From Dyella_A ginsengisoli (GTDB lineage Bacteria; Pseudomonadota; Gammaproteobacteria; Xanthomonadales; Rhodanobacteraceae): 64,000 nucleotides of DNA. The stretch lies in contig NZ_JADIKM010000003.1 in assembly GCF_044904665.1 (NCBI RefSeq), positions 558,001 to 622,000 of the forward strand. Direction: 5' to 3'. The translations under genes were made by a program, and so were the position numbers. Below the pieces are notes generated by a model that did not search any database, was not told the DNA's origin, and saw only the letters and a list, made by a program, of their open reading frames with translations. Below are positions 32,664-41,797 of the stretch, piece after piece (within the stretch, counting starts at the first letter, position 1; every line of letters starts with the position of its first letter).

Positions 32664-32694
32664 CGCAAAACGCCCCTTCGTGGGGCGTTTTGCG
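32664..32694. terminator. Intrinsic terminator after tRNA-Ser
   Basis: CGCAAAACGCCCC, loop TTCGT, GGGGCGTTTTGCG: 13-bp stem with a UUCG-type loop and flanking A/T runs, active for the tRNA on the plus strand and able to end lpxH transcription on the minus strand. Confidence 0.85.
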
Positions 32695-32750
32695 TTTTCG
32701 GAATGCTGTTTCCGGCTCGCGCAATACAGGTGTCGCAGCTCGTATTTCGC

Positions 32751-33479
32751 TCAGGAGATGGGCAGGCCCGACAGTTCGACAGCGTGGCGGGACACACGCA
32801 GCAGTGAGCCCTGCTCATACCAGTCGCCCAGCACGATGCGCTCGACCGTTTGGCCGTCCAGATCGAAGTGATGGATGCCCGGACGGTGCGTGTGGCCATG
32901 AATCAGCCGGGTGACGCCGGCGCTGCGCATGGCTTCGGCGACTGCATCGGCATTGACGTCCATGATGGCTTCCCCGGTGCTGCCGGTATGTGCACGGCTG
33001 TCCTCACGGGCCTTGGCGGCAAAAGCACGACGGGCATCGAGCGGCATGCCCAGAATCTGCGCCTGCCACTGCGGCTGACGCACCTGCCTGCGGACGGCCT
33101 GGTACGCGATGTCATCGGTGCACAGCACGTCGCCATGCATCAGCAACGTGCGGCGCCCCTCGATGTCATGCACCGTGCCGTCGTCGAGCAGGGTCAGGCC
33201 GGCGCGGCGTGCGAACGACTCGCCAAGCAAGAAGTCGCGGTTGCCCGCCATGAAGTACACCGGAACACCGGCGTCGTTCACCGCGCGTGTGGCGGCCGCG
33301 ATCCGAGCCGGCAACTGCGCATCGTCGTCATCGCCGATCCAGGCTTCCACGAGATCGCCCAGGATGTACAGCGCTTGGGCCGAGCGCACTTCCGGGCCGG
33401 CGAGCAAACGTTCGAAAAGAGTGGTGATGTGCGGCCGGCTGTCGTCCAGGTGCAGGTCGGAAATGAGCAGAGTTGCCAT
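32751..33479 (-). CDS. lpxH: UDP-2,3-diacylglucosamine diphosphatase LpxH
   Basis: A 242-residue Mn-dependent calcineurin-like phosphoesterase of lipid A synthesis, making lipid X from UDP-diacylglucosamine at the inner membrane face. Metal motifs are complete: DLHLDD at residue 8, GDLVEAWIGDDD, AGNRDFLLG, LMHGDVLCTDD, and GHTHRPGIHH. The ATG at 33479 gives the usual MATLLISDLHL start. The cyclophilin gene ends 4 bases upstream, so the two form an operon. Confidence 0.96.
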   Translation of the reverse strand: MATLLISDLHLDDSRPHITTLFERLLAGPEVRSAQALYILGDLVEAWIGDDDDAQLPARIAAATRAVNDAGVPVYFMAGNRDFLLGESFARRAGLTLLDDGTVHDIEGRRTLLMHGDVLCTDDIAYQAVRRQVRQPQWQAQILGMPLDARRAFAAKAREDSRAHTGSTGEAIMDVNADAVAEAMRSAGVTRLIHGHTHRPGIHHFDLDGQTVERIVLGDWYEQGSLLRVSRHAVELSGLPIS

Positions 33480-33483
33480 CGCG

Positions 33484-34182
33484 TCAGCGCTTGCCACCGG
33501 ACTTGGCCTTGGTGGTCGGCTTGGCCCGCGTGCCGGAGGCTGCAGACGTTGCCTTGGCGTCCATGGCGCTGGGTGAGGGCTCACCCACGACCTCGGCGCC
33601 GGTGATCACCACGATGGGATTGGGTACGTCACCCGCAAACGGGCCGAGCGCGTGGGTCGGCAGGGCGGCGATCTTGTCGACCACGTCCATCCCTTTGACA
33701 ACCTTGCCGAATACGGCATAGCCCCAGGTCAGGCCGCTCTGGCTGCCGACAAAATCCAGCCGGCGGTTGTCCACGAGGTTGAAGAAGAACTGCGAGGTAC
33801 CGGAATTGGGATCGGCGCCGCGCGCCACCGCCACCGTGCCGCGCAGGTTGGACAGCCCATTGTCCGCCTCGCTGGCGATCGCCGGGCGAGTGCGCCGGGG
33901 CTGCAGGTCGCGGGTGTAGAGGCCACCCTGGACGAGATAACCCGGAATGGCGCGATGGAACACCGTGCCTGCATAGAAGCCGTCACGCACGTACTGGAGG
34001 AAATTGGCCACGCTTTTCGGCGACTTGTCCGGATACAGCTCCATCGTGATGTCGCCTTGAGTCGTGTGCAGAACCACCTGGGGCGCAGGCGCCGGTGGAG
34101 GCGAAGCATCCTTCGATGCGCTTTGCGCATTCAGCACGACCGGAGCGACCAACAGCAAGGAGAGCAGGCAGGTTTTGAACAT
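33484..34182 (-). CDS. Secreted peptidyl-prolyl isomerase, cyclophilin type
   Basis: A 232-residue precursor with a signal peptide (residues 1-19, MFKTCLLSLLLVAPVVLNA). The cyclophilin domain follows: FLQYVRDGFYAGTVFHRAIPGYLVQGG, then GTVAVARGADPNSGTSQFFFN and VFGKVVKGMDVVDKI. The C-terminal tail is lysine/serine-rich. It would catalyse proline isomerisation of periplasmic proteins (PpiA-like). It is the first gene of the operon with lpxH. A longer upstream frame was rejected because the signal peptide defines the start. Confidence 0.92.
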   Translation of the reverse strand: MFKTCLLSLLLVAPVVLNAQSASKDASPPPAPAPQVVLHTTQGDITMELYPDKSPKSVANFLQYVRDGFYAGTVFHRAIPGYLVQGGLYTRDLQPRRTRPAIASEADNGLSNLRGTVAVARGADPNSGTSQFFFNLVDNRRLDFVGSQSGLTWGYAVFGKVVKGMDVVDKIAALPTHALGPFAGDVPNPIVVITGAEVVGEPSPSAMDAKATSAASGTRAKPTTKAKSGGKR

Positions 34183-34811
34183 GGGACTCGCGCACGCAAG
34201 GGATTCCCCATGATACGCGGCCGAGATGATTCGGGTGCATTGCGGCGTGCACGAGAAGTGAAGGATTGCTAGCATGTTTTTGCGGCTGCGCAGGGGCAGC
34301 TGTGGAGATGCCACATGCAAACGATGAATGCGCACTTCGCGTTGCGACGCGGAATGCGGTTGTTTGCAGGGATGCTGGGTAATCGCAAGGACTCGCCTGT
34401 ATCGCCAGAGGCGGTCATGGTTCGAAATGATCTTGTTTCCTGGTGTTCCGAGGCACGAACCCGTCGAGGCGATGAGATGGCCAGGCGGCAGGGGATGGAG
34501 TCGATGGCCGACGGGTAAAGTGGCCGGCGGGTACTCCCGCGGATGTGCCTGCAAGGGCGGCGGCCGGTCAATCAGCCCGACCTCCGCGCACGCCGGATGT
34601 AGGCATGTTCTGACGACGGCATCGACGCCTTGATGGCAATCTGACAGGGCGGCCTGCGTGGCCGCGCTGCGGCAAGTCCGGGGCTTGGCCGCTATCGACA
34701 GCTTTCAAAGAGCCAGGGCAGGTAGGCCCGGGCTGTCAGTCGGCGCGAAGGCGCCTATCATGCAGCAGGCGCTCGCTTGCCTCTGCAGCCATCACCCAAG
34801 GAGGGTATGAA
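34183..34811. other. Intergenic region, no convincing gene
   Basis: 629 bases between the divergent cyclophilin and GacA-like genes. A short frame on the plus strand (34315-34518, 67 codons) has no recognisable family or ribosome binding site. GACAGC at 34697-34702 and GCTGTC near 34732 could form a weak stem ahead of the regulator gene. Otherwise nothing supported. Confidence 0.4.
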
Positions 34812-35468
34812 GTGATCAATATTGTCTTGGTGGACGATCACGAGCTGGTGCGAACCGGCTTCCGGATGATCCTGCAGCAGCAGCCGGACATCCGTATTCG
34901 CGGCGAAGCGGGAACTGCGGAGGAGGGCCTTCGCCTGATCCGCACGCTGGCTCCGGATATCGCGCTGGTGGATGTGCATATGCCCGGCATGAGTGGCATC
35001 GAGCTCACCGAGCGTGTGGTCCGGTCCAAGCTGCATACCCACATTGTCATCGTGACGGTGGTGGACGACGCGCGCTTTCCCAAGCGCCTGCTGGACGCGG
35101 GCGCGCTGGGTTATCTCACCAAGGGATGTTCGGCCGAAGAGCTGCTGGCGGCGGTACGGCAGGTGGCCACCGGTCGTCGTTACCTCGCACCTGCCGTGGC
35201 CCAGCAACTGGCGCTTGCCACGCTGGATGGAACCGAGTCGCCGTTCGATACGCTTTCCAGCCGTGAGCTGGAGGTTGCGATGATGCTGGTGCGGGGCAAA
35301 CCGCTGACGCTCATCGGCGAACAGCTCAACCTCAGCCCGAAGACGGTTTCCACTTACAAGCAGCGCCTGATGGAAAAGCTCAACGTTGATCACGTGATCA
35401 GCCTCGCGCACCTGATGGCGGTGCATGGGCTGATCGATACCGCCAACCAGCAGCACGCCAGCGCCTGA
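34812..35468 (+). CDS. GacA/UvrY-like NarL-family response regulator
   Basis: A 218-residue regulator: receiver domain with VDDHELVRTGFRMIL, phospho-acceptor Asp in IALVDVHMPGMSG, Lys in YLTKG; LuxR-type helix-turn-helix with LSSRELEVAMMLVRGK and LNLSPKTVSTYKQRLMEKL. It is the same length as GacA and shares its architecture and sequence features. GTG start with AAGGAGGG 6 bases upstream. GacA proteins drive small RNAs that sequester CsrA; csrA is nearby. No BarA/GacS-type kinase is in the window. Confidence 0.88.
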   Translation: MINIVLVDDHELVRTGFRMILQQQPDIRIRGEAGTAEEGLRLIRTLAPDIALVDVHMPGMSGIELTERVVRSKLHTHIVIVTVVDDARFPKRLLDAGALGYLTKGCSAEELLAAVRQVATGRRYLAPAVAQQLALATLDGTESPFDTLSSRELEVAMMLVRGKPLTLIGEQLNLSPKTVSTYKQRLMEKLNVDHVISLAHLMAVHGLIDTANQQHASA

Positions 35469-35480
35469 CAGGCTTCGATG

Positions 35481-35519
35481 AGCACAAAAAAACCGGGCTG
35501 TGCCCGGTTTTTTTGTGCT
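35481..35519. terminator. Bidirectional intrinsic terminator
   Basis: AGCACAAAAAAACCGGGC, loop TGT, GCCCGGTTTTTTTGTGCT: long stem with A/U tracts on both sides, shared by the convergent GacA-like gene and rne. Confidence 0.92.
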
Positions 35520-35530
35520 TCTGGCGTTGA

Positions 35531-38500
35531 TCAGCCGGCCGTGGAGTCATCCCGCTTGTGCGGCTCTGCGCCACCCTCGCGATCCACTGGGGTGCCAGCT
35601 TCATCTCCGTCGGCGGTGGCGGCCAGCAGGTCGCCTTGCGACGGTTCCGGCTTGCGCTGTGCGGGCAGCTGATCGACCGGCGGAGACGCTTCGGCAACTG
35701 CCATGGGCTGAGGCGGCGCGGGCAGATTGACCGGCTCCACATGCGGCTCCAGGTGGGTGGGCGCCGCTGACACCGGAGCTGGTGCGACAGCACTCGTCAT
35801 TCGCTCTGCCTCGAAAGTCGGCGTGGCGGCGGGAGTCGTTGGCGCATCTTCCTTAGCCTCGGCCACCTGATCCGGAATCGGAGGCAGGATGGGCAGGTTG
35901 AACGATGACGCAGGCGCTGCGGTCACCCGCGCCTCGGACACCGGGGCGTCAGCAGCGGCAAGGTCCGCAGACGGTGCGATGCCCAAGCCGACTTGCGGAG
36001 CAACGATCTTTGCCGCATCGGGTGCGCCTTGCGGCTCCGCAGCGTCAAGCTCGGGGCGGTCAACGGCGGGCGCCGCTACGTCCTTCGGCGAGTTCGGCGC
36101 ATTGTCCGTGCTGGCCGTCGTCGCCACGGCCTTCGCCATGGACGGGTCGGCGTCGTCGCTCACGGCGTCGTCGCGATCCTCGTCATCGAGTGCCTTGGCC
36201 TGTTGCGAGGCCTCCGCGGTCGTCGGCGCTGCATTCTCATCCTGGCGACGACGGCGACGACCACCGCGGCGGCCGCGGCGGCGGCGTGCTCCACCGCCTT
36301 CGCCCTCGTTCGCCGCGTCCGGCTGGGCCGGGCCCGCTACCGAGGCAACCACGGCCGCATCGACGGATGCCGGCTTGGTTTCGTCGCTCGTTCGCTCGAC
36401 ATCGGTGGTCGGGCGCACCTGCTGGGTTTGACGCTCGGCACGTGTGGTGGCCGGCGGACTCACCGCCACATCGCTCCTGGAGGGTTTTTCATCGATGCGC
36501 TGCGGCGACTGCGTGGCACGCGGGGCACGCGGTTCCTGACGCGGCGTGGCTGCTGCCTGCGCATGGCGCGACTGACCGCCGCCGCCCTGCGGCTGCTCGC
36601 CGCGCTGGCGGTTGCCCTTGCCCGATGCATTGGCGTTGCCACGAGGGGCGTTGCCTGCTGCAGGTTCCCGGCGACCGGAGGGCTGGCTGCCGCGATTGCT
36701 CCCAGTCGGCGCAGTTCCCTGGCCGGTTCGGGCGCGCTCGTCGCGGCGCGGACCCTGGCGGCGACCGGAGGCATCGTTCGGAGAGGGAGGGGCGGATTTT
36801 GCCGGGGCCTCATCCGGACCACGGAACCATCCCAGCAGACGGGACAGTATGCCGCCCGAGGACGGTGCCGGCGCGGCAGTCACCGGAGCCGGTGCGCGGC
36901 GCGGCGGCGCGGCCACCGGTGCCGGCGCGGCGGTTTCCTCGCGCACGGGGGCAGGAGAGGAGGGCACCACGCCGCTGACGGCGGGCTGCTCGCTGCTGCC
37001 GAGCGCCTGGCCCATCTTGGGAATCGGCGAGGCTTCGACCGCAGTGAGGCGCTCGTAGCTGGGCTTGCTGTGCTCGCCCATCTCCGCTTCCTTGATCCGC
37101 TGGATCTGGATGTGCGGCGTTTCCAGCTTGTCATCGGCCACGATGACGACGTGGACCTTGTTGCGCAGCTCGATCTCGACCACGCTGGCGCGCTTCTCGT
37201 TGAGCATGAAGTTGGCCACTTCCGGCGGCGCCTGCACCAGCACCTGGCCGGTGTTGTCCTTCATTGCATGCTCTTCGATCAGTCGCAGGGTCGACAGCGA
37301 CAGCGATTCGATGCCGCGGATGTGGCCATGGCCCTCGCAGCGCGGACAGACGACCTGAGTGGCCTCGCCCAGCGACGGACGCAGGCGCTGACGCGACATT
37401 TCCAGCAGGCCGAAGCGCGAGATGCGGCCGATCTGCACGCGGGCGCGATCGAGCTTGAGCGCGTCCTTGAGCTTCTCTTCCACTTCGCGCTGGTGGCGCG
37501 GGCTGTCCATGTCGATGAAGTCGATGACGATCAGGCCGCCGGCGTCACGGATGCGCAGCTGGCGGGCAATTTCCACCGCCGCCTCGCAGTTTGTGTTGAA
37601 CGCGGTTTCCTCGATGTCGCCGCCCTTGGTCGCCTTGGCCGAGTTGATGTCGATCGCGGTCAGCGCCTCGGTCTGGTCGACCACGATCGAGCCGCCCGAC
37701 GGCAGGCGCACCTGGCGATCGAACACGCTCTCGATCTGCGTCTCGATCTGGTAGCGCGAGAACAGCGGGGTGTCGTCCTTGTAGAGCTTGAGCTTGCGCA
37801 GGGCGTTGGGCATCACCTGCTGCATGAACTCGCGCGCATCGTTGTACAGCGACTCCTCGTCGATGAGGATCTCGCCGATGTCGTTGCGCAGGTAGTCACG
37901 CAGGGCGCGGATGAACAGTTTCGATTCCTGGTAGATCAGGAACGGCGCCCGCTGCTTGCTGGCGGCCTCGGAGATCGAGCGCCACAGTGTGAGCAGATAA
38001 TCCAGGTCCCACTGCAGCTCTTCGGCGTCGCGACCCATGCCGGCGGTGCGCACGATCAGGCCGACATCGTCGGGCACCTTGAGGTGATCCAGCGCTTCCT
38101 TCAGGGCCTGCCGGTCCTCACCCTCGATCCGGCGGGAGACACCGCCGGCCTTCGGGTTGTTCGGCATCAGCACCATGTAGCGGCCGGCGAGGCTGATGTA
38201 GGTGGTCAGGGCGGCGCCCTTGTTGCCGCGCTCCTCCTTTTCGACCTGGACGACCAGCTCCTGGCCTTCCTTCAGCAGTTCGCGGATGTTCGCCTTGTTC
38301 GGGTCCAGGCCCGGGGTGAAGTACTCGCGGGCGATTTCCTTGATCGGCAGGAAACCGTGGCGCTCGGCGCCGTAGTCGATGAAGCAGGCCTCAAGGGAGG
38401 CCTCGACGCGAGTGATGCGGCCCTTGTAGATGTTGGCCTTCTTCTGCTCGCGGGAGGGGATCTCGATGTCGAGGTCGTACAGGGTCTGGCCATCGACGAT

Positions 38501-38551
38501 GGCCACGCGCAACTCTTCACGCTGAGTTGCGTTGATCAACATGCGTTTCAT
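35531..38551 (-). CDS. rne: Ribonuclease E
   Basis: The main endoribonuclease of RNA decay and 9S/tRNA processing, 1006 residues. The N-terminal catalytic half has the S1 domain (KGRITRVEASLEACFIDYG), DNase I-like subdomain with catalytic Asp in TAIDINSAK and VIDFIDMD, and the zinc-link CPRCEGHGH. The C-terminal 450 residues are low-complexity, rich in proline, alanine and arginine (for example ARRRRGRRGGRRRRR), the RNA- and degradosome-binding scaffold. The ATG at 38551 follows the usual MKRMLINATQ start. A long leader upstream suggests autoregulation as in relatives. Confidence 0.97.
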   Translation of the reverse strand: MKRMLINATQREELRVAIVDGQTLYDLDIEIPSREQKKANIYKGRITRVEASLEACFIDYGAERHGFLPIKEIAREYFTPGLDPNKANIRELLKEGQELVVQVEKEERGNKGAALTTYISLAGRYMVLMPNNPKAGGVSRRIEGEDRQALKEALDHLKVPDDVGLIVRTAGMGRDAEELQWDLDYLLTLWRSISEAASKQRAPFLIYQESKLFIRALRDYLRNDIGEILIDEESLYNDAREFMQQVMPNALRKLKLYKDDTPLFSRYQIETQIESVFDRQVRLPSGGSIVVDQTEALTAIDINSAKATKGGDIEETAFNTNCEAAVEIARQLRIRDAGGLIVIDFIDMDSPRHQREVEEKLKDALKLDRARVQIGRISRFGLLEMSRQRLRPSLGEATQVVCPRCEGHGHIRGIESLSLSTLRLIEEHAMKDNTGQVLVQAPPEVANFMLNEKRASVVEIELRNKVHVVIVADDKLETPHIQIQRIKEAEMGEHSKPSYERLTAVEASPIPKMGQALGSSEQPAVSGVVPSSPAPVREETAAPAPVAAPPRRAPAPVTAAPAPSSGGILSRLLGWFRGPDEAPAKSAPPSPNDASGRRQGPRRDERARTGQGTAPTGSNRGSQPSGRREPAAGNAPRGNANASGKGNRQRGEQPQGGGGQSRHAQAAATPRQEPRAPRATQSPQRIDEKPSRSDVAVSPPATTRAERQTQQVRPTTDVERTSDETKPASVDAAVVASVAGPAQPDAANEGEGGGARRRRGRRGGRRRRRQDENAAPTTAEASQQAKALDDEDRDDAVSDDADPSMAKAVATTASTDNAPNSPKDVAAPAVDRPELDAAEPQGAPDAAKIVAPQVGLGIAPSADLAAADAPVSEARVTAAPASSFNLPILPPIPDQVAEAKEDAPTTPAATPTFEAERMTSAVAPAPVSAAPTHLEPHVEPVNLPAPPQPMAVAEASPPVDQLPAQRKPEPSQGDLLAATADGDEAGTPVDREGGAEPHKRDDSTAG

Positions 38552-38894
38552 TGTGTTGTTTTCCTTCGACTTGCCGCGCGTCGCGTGCCTCGGTGGCGCC
38601 GCTTCGGGCGGCCTGCCGGGGATCGCGCCGCTACGGTCAAGCGGCAAAAGTACGGCACCATTCCGGGTGCCGGCGATGATTCCTAGGTCACTGCGCCGCG
38701 GATCCCCGACGCCATGGAAGCCGATCGGACAAACCGCAATCCGAACCGTTACGATGAAAGGGAGCAGCGACCGGCTGCCCGGGGGAGGCGGCCGGCGCAA
38801 TCCTCGCCGACGTGACGGACGGGCCGGTCCGATCGATCTGATCGGACACGGGCAAAGCGCCGGCCGAGTATCCTATCGAAGCGGATTTTTTTCA
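38552..38894. promoter_or_regulatory. Divergent rne/rluC intergenic region
   Basis: 343 bases without a gene, holding the leader of rne and the promoter of rluC. Long rne 5' UTRs serve RNase E autoregulation in relatives (family knowledge). I saw no clear hairpin motif by eye. Confidence 0.5.
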
Positions 38895-39863
38895 ATGCAG
38901 ACGGTAACTTCCCCCGACGTATCTCAAGGGGTGCGTCAAGTCGAGGTCGGCCCGGAACGGGATGGCCAACGGATCGACAACGCCCTGATGACCCTGCTCA
39001 AGGGCGTACCCAAGAGCATGATTTACCGCATCCTGCGCACCGGCCAGGTGCGGGTGAACGGCAAGCGGGCCAAGCCCGATACCCGTCTCACGGCGGGCGA
39101 CATGCTGCGGATTCCCCCTGTCCGCGTCGCAGAGCGCCCCGAGACGCAGGGGCCGAGTGCCGGACAGATGGCCTCGGCGTCCGAGGCGGTGATCTTCGAG
39201 GACAAGCATTTCCTGGTGATCGACAAGCCGACCGGGATGGCCAGCCACGGTGGCAGCGGGGTCAGTCATGGCGCGATCGAGCTGATGCGGGCGGCGCGCC
39301 CTACCGATCATCTGGAACTCGTGCACCGGCTGGATCGCGACACCAGCGGGGTGCTGGTTTTCGCCAAGACCCGGGCCGGCCTGACCGGCCTGCAGGCGGC
39401 GATCCGCGACAGCCAGGTCGTCAAGCAGTACCTCTGCTTGATGGTGGGGCATCCTTCCAAGGCGCGCTTCGACGTCAACGCCCCGCTCGCCAAGTCGGTG
39501 CTTCAGGGCGGCGAGCGCATGGTAAGAGTGTCCGATAACGGCAAGCCGTCACTCACTTTTTTCCGCGAACTCGAGCAGTATCCGGGCGCCCGTCTGATGC
39601 AGGCGACCTTGGGCACAGGGCGCACGCACCAGATTCGCGTGCATGCCGCCCATGTCGGCCATCCGCTCGCCGGTGATCCGAAATACGGCGATCGCGAGGC
39701 CAACAAGCGCTTCCGCGAGATGGGACTGCAGCGGCTGTTCCTGCATGCCTCGCACATGAGTTTCGAGCTGGACGGGCGCTCGTACAGCTTCTCGACGCCG
39801 TTGCCGGATGACTTGAGGAGTTTCCTGGAGAACCTAGGTTCTAAAGGAAAAAGCGCGCGCTGA
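38895..39863 (+). CDS. rluC: 23S rRNA pseudouridine synthase RluC
   Basis: A 322-residue enzyme making pseudouridines 955, 2504 and 2580 in 23S rRNA. The N-terminal S4 domain (GQRIDNALMTLLKGVPKSMIYRIL, VRVNGKRAKPDTRL) precedes the catalytic domain with HRLDRDTSGVLVFAK, whose Asp is the nucleophile, and the GRTHQIRVHAAHVGHPLAGD segment. It is divergent from rne as in many gammaproteobacteria. Its 3' end overlaps the convergent membrane protein gene by 23 bases. Confidence 0.96.
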   Translation: MQTVTSPDVSQGVRQVEVGPERDGQRIDNALMTLLKGVPKSMIYRILRTGQVRVNGKRAKPDTRLTAGDMLRIPPVRVAERPETQGPSAGQMASASEAVIFEDKHFLVIDKPTGMASHGGSGVSHGAIELMRAARPTDHLELVHRLDRDTSGVLVFAKTRAGLTGLQAAIRDSQVVKQYLCLMVGHPSKARFDVNAPLAKSVLQGGERMVRVSDNGKPSLTFFRELEQYPGARLMQATLGTGRTHQIRVHAAHVGHPLAGDPKYGDREANKRFREMGLQRLFLHASHMSFELDGRSYSFSTPLPDDLRSFLENLGSKGKSAR

Positions 39864-41298
39864 CTTCCAGCGAGCGCAAGCCGTCGCCGATTAATCCCGC
39901 GCCGACCAGCAGCGCGCAGGCGGCATGGGCCAAGGCGATCGGCAGCAGCGCACGTTGCCGGGTGAAACACCACGCCCAGGCGAGCTCGGCCACAAAGCAC
40001 AGCTGCATCAGGGCGCCGTTCGGAACATGCAACAGGGCGAACAGCAGCCCGGCGGCAAGCACCGCCCAAGCTGCGGGCAGCAACTTCTCAAGCTGCCCCA
40101 GCGCAAAGCCCAACACCAACCACTGCTGCAGCGTCGCCCAGCCGAGATAGACCAGCGCCCGTCGCAGCTGCACGGGTTCCAAGGCGTGTCCCCAGATCAG
40201 GCACACCGACAGCGCCAGCGGGATCATGGCAAGCGGCCACCACCAGCTGGCGGATCGCCACGCTCCCACCCATCGCCAATTCGGCGGCGCTACCTTGTGC
40301 TGAATCCGGAACACGAAAGCCAGCGCCGCACCGAGGGCGATCACGGCAGGTACCGAGGGCCGTTGTCCCCACTGCAGGCCGGCGATGAGGACCAGCGGAC
40401 CGAGCATTCCCGCCAGCAGGGTCGGCAGCGCGGGTCGCGGGCGGCGGGAGAGCACCAGAAGCGCCAGCGCATATGCGACGGCTCCGACCCAGGACAACCA
40501 GCTCGGCATGGGACCCGCCGGGCTCCCGGCGAGCGACGTTCCATCCGCGATCACGATGGCTGCCGGACGCCAGGCCACCGCCTCGTCGCGGCGAGCCAGC
40601 ATCTGTTCGGCGCTGGCCGCCGCAGGCAACCGCACGATCGGCACGGCCATACCGGAGGAACGTGCGGATGAGCCCACCAGATCTTGTGGCGTCGGGACGA
40701 GCGCATGCGGATCAGCCGCCAGCAGGGATGCCGTCCGTAGCACCAGTTCCTGGCCTTGGGTCACGGTCAGGCGCAATCGAAGCATGTCGGCGTTCGCTGG
40801 AAGTGCGCAGCGTTCGGTGCCAGGCGCCGAGGCGTCGATGGCGCGCAGGTCCAGGTCAAGGTGGGCATCGCGCCAGGTCATCGGTGCGCTCGCGCAAGTG
40901 GCCGATCCGGGCGCCTGCCAGAGGATAGAAAGCGTGACGGGCTCCTTGCCGCGGCGATCGAGATGCAGGATCGGCCAGTGCGTCAGGTCCAGCCCGCGCG
41001 CGATCGGCAGGCCGAGATCGAACGGCGTGCCGTCGCGGCTGGTGATCCGCAGACCGTCGTCGACCGCCTGCACGTCGGCGTGGCCGAACGCGCGGCCTGC
41101 GACCAGATCCTCCGTCGTGGTGAACGTCCAGCGCCACAGCGGCTGGCCCGCTCTCAGCAAGGCCAGCTCACTGCGGGCCTCCTGCGCGAGGTGGTGTGCG
41201 GTGAGTGCGCCAGCCAGCAGGCGGAACGCAAGCAATGTCGCCGCAACCGCCAGCAGCCAGCCAGTCTTGACGAGGATGCCGCGGGCGGACGACGCCAC
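39841..41298 (-). CDS. CPBP-family membrane protein with large N-terminal domain
   Basis: About 485 residues. One N-terminal transmembrane segment (residues 15-30) precedes a soluble periplasmic-type region of about 250 residues that I do not recognise. The C-terminal 200 residues have six or seven transmembrane segments with LLFALLHVPNGAL and LPIALAHAACALL, resembling motifs 2 and 3 of CPBP (CAAX protease/bacteriocin-processing) proteins; the EExxxR motif 1 is not evident, so activity is doubtful. GTG 41298 is chosen because it follows phhB by 2 bases; longer starts would overlap phhB. Confidence 0.6.
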   Translation of the reverse strand: MASSARGILVKTGWLLAVAATLLAFRLLAGALTAHHLAQEARSELALLRAGQPLWRWTFTTTEDLVAGRAFGHADVQAVDDGLRITSRDGTPFDLGLPIARGLDLTHWPILHLDRRGKEPVTLSILWQAPGSATCASAPMTWRDAHLDLDLRAIDASAPGTERCALPANADMLRLRLTVTQGQELVLRTASLLAADPHALVPTPQDLVGSSARSSGMAVPIVRLPAAASAEQMLARRDEAVAWRPAAIVIADGTSLAGSPAGPMPSWLSWVGAVAYALALLVLSRRPRPALPTLLAGMLGPLVLIAGLQWGQRPSVPAVIALGAALAFVFRIQHKVAPPNWRWVGAWRSASWWWPLAMIPLALSVCLIWGHALEPVQLRRALVYLGWATLQQWLVLGFALGQLEKLLPAAWAVLAAGLLFALLHVPNGALMQLCFVAELAWAWCFTRQRALLPIALAHAACALLVGAGLIGDGLRSLEVSARFFL

Positions 41299-41300
41299 GA

Positions 41301-41642
41301 TCAGTGCGCGAGCAGGGCTTCGACCTTCGCCGCGCAGATGAAGTCGTTGAGCGAGAGCCCGCCCACGTCGTGGGTGGACCACAGCACTTGGCAGTGGCCG
41401 TAACCCGCTTCCAGGTCGGGGTGGTGATCCTGCCGGTTCGCCATGAAACCCACCGCGTTGATGAAACCCAGCGTGCGGTGGAAGTCCTCAAAGCGGAAAT
41501 CCTTCACGATGGCCTTGCCTTCCGACGCCAGCGACCAGCCCGGCAGGCCGGCCAGCAGATCCCGCACTTGCGCCGCGTCCAGCGCGTGCTCGCTGCCCTT
41601 GCGCGGAACGCAGTGCTGGTTGGCCAGGTCGGTGGAATTCAT
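41301..41642 (-). CDS. phhB: 4a-hydroxytetrahydrobiopterin dehydratase (PCD)
   Basis: A 113-residue enzyme that regenerates the pterin cofactor for phenylalanine hydroxylase by dehydrating the 4a-carbinolamine. Signature residues are present: FINAVGFMANRQDHHPDLEAGY with the catalytic His-His pair, and DVGGLSLNDFICAAKVE. Length is normal. Its only apparent operon partner is the overlapping CPBP-like gene; phhA is not in the window. Divergent from nfuA. Confidence 0.95.
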   Translation of the reverse strand: MNSTDLANQHCVPRKGSEHALDAAQVRDLLAGLPGWSLASEGKAIVKDFRFEDFHRTLGFINAVGFMANRQDHHPDLEAGYGHCQVLWSTHDVGGLSLNDFICAAKVEALLAH

Positions 41643-41723
41643 GCGTATCTCCAATGCAGGTGCCGTGCGGGATGCGAAGGGTCCAAGCTGCGCCGGCAAA
41701 AGTCAAAGCGAGCACGTCGGGCT

Positions 41724-41750
41724 AAAACAGTACTAAAATGGTGCTGTTTT
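41724..41750. promoter_or_regulatory. Inverted repeat in the phhB/nfuA divergent promoter region
   Basis: AAAACAG (41724-41730) and CTGTTTT (41744-41750) form a 7-bp dyad around TACTAAAATGGTG. The centre TACTAAAAT could overlap a -10 element. A regulator binding site is plausible; its identity is unknown. Confidence 0.4.
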
Positions 41751-41797
41751 GATCGACACCCGTCATCGCGGTCGGTCAGCCATTTCCCGGAGTCCCC

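Noticed and set aside
34315..34518. 67-codon ORF in the cyclophilin/GacA-like gap
   Set aside because: No ribosome binding site, no family resemblance and composition typical of non-coding GC-rich DNA.
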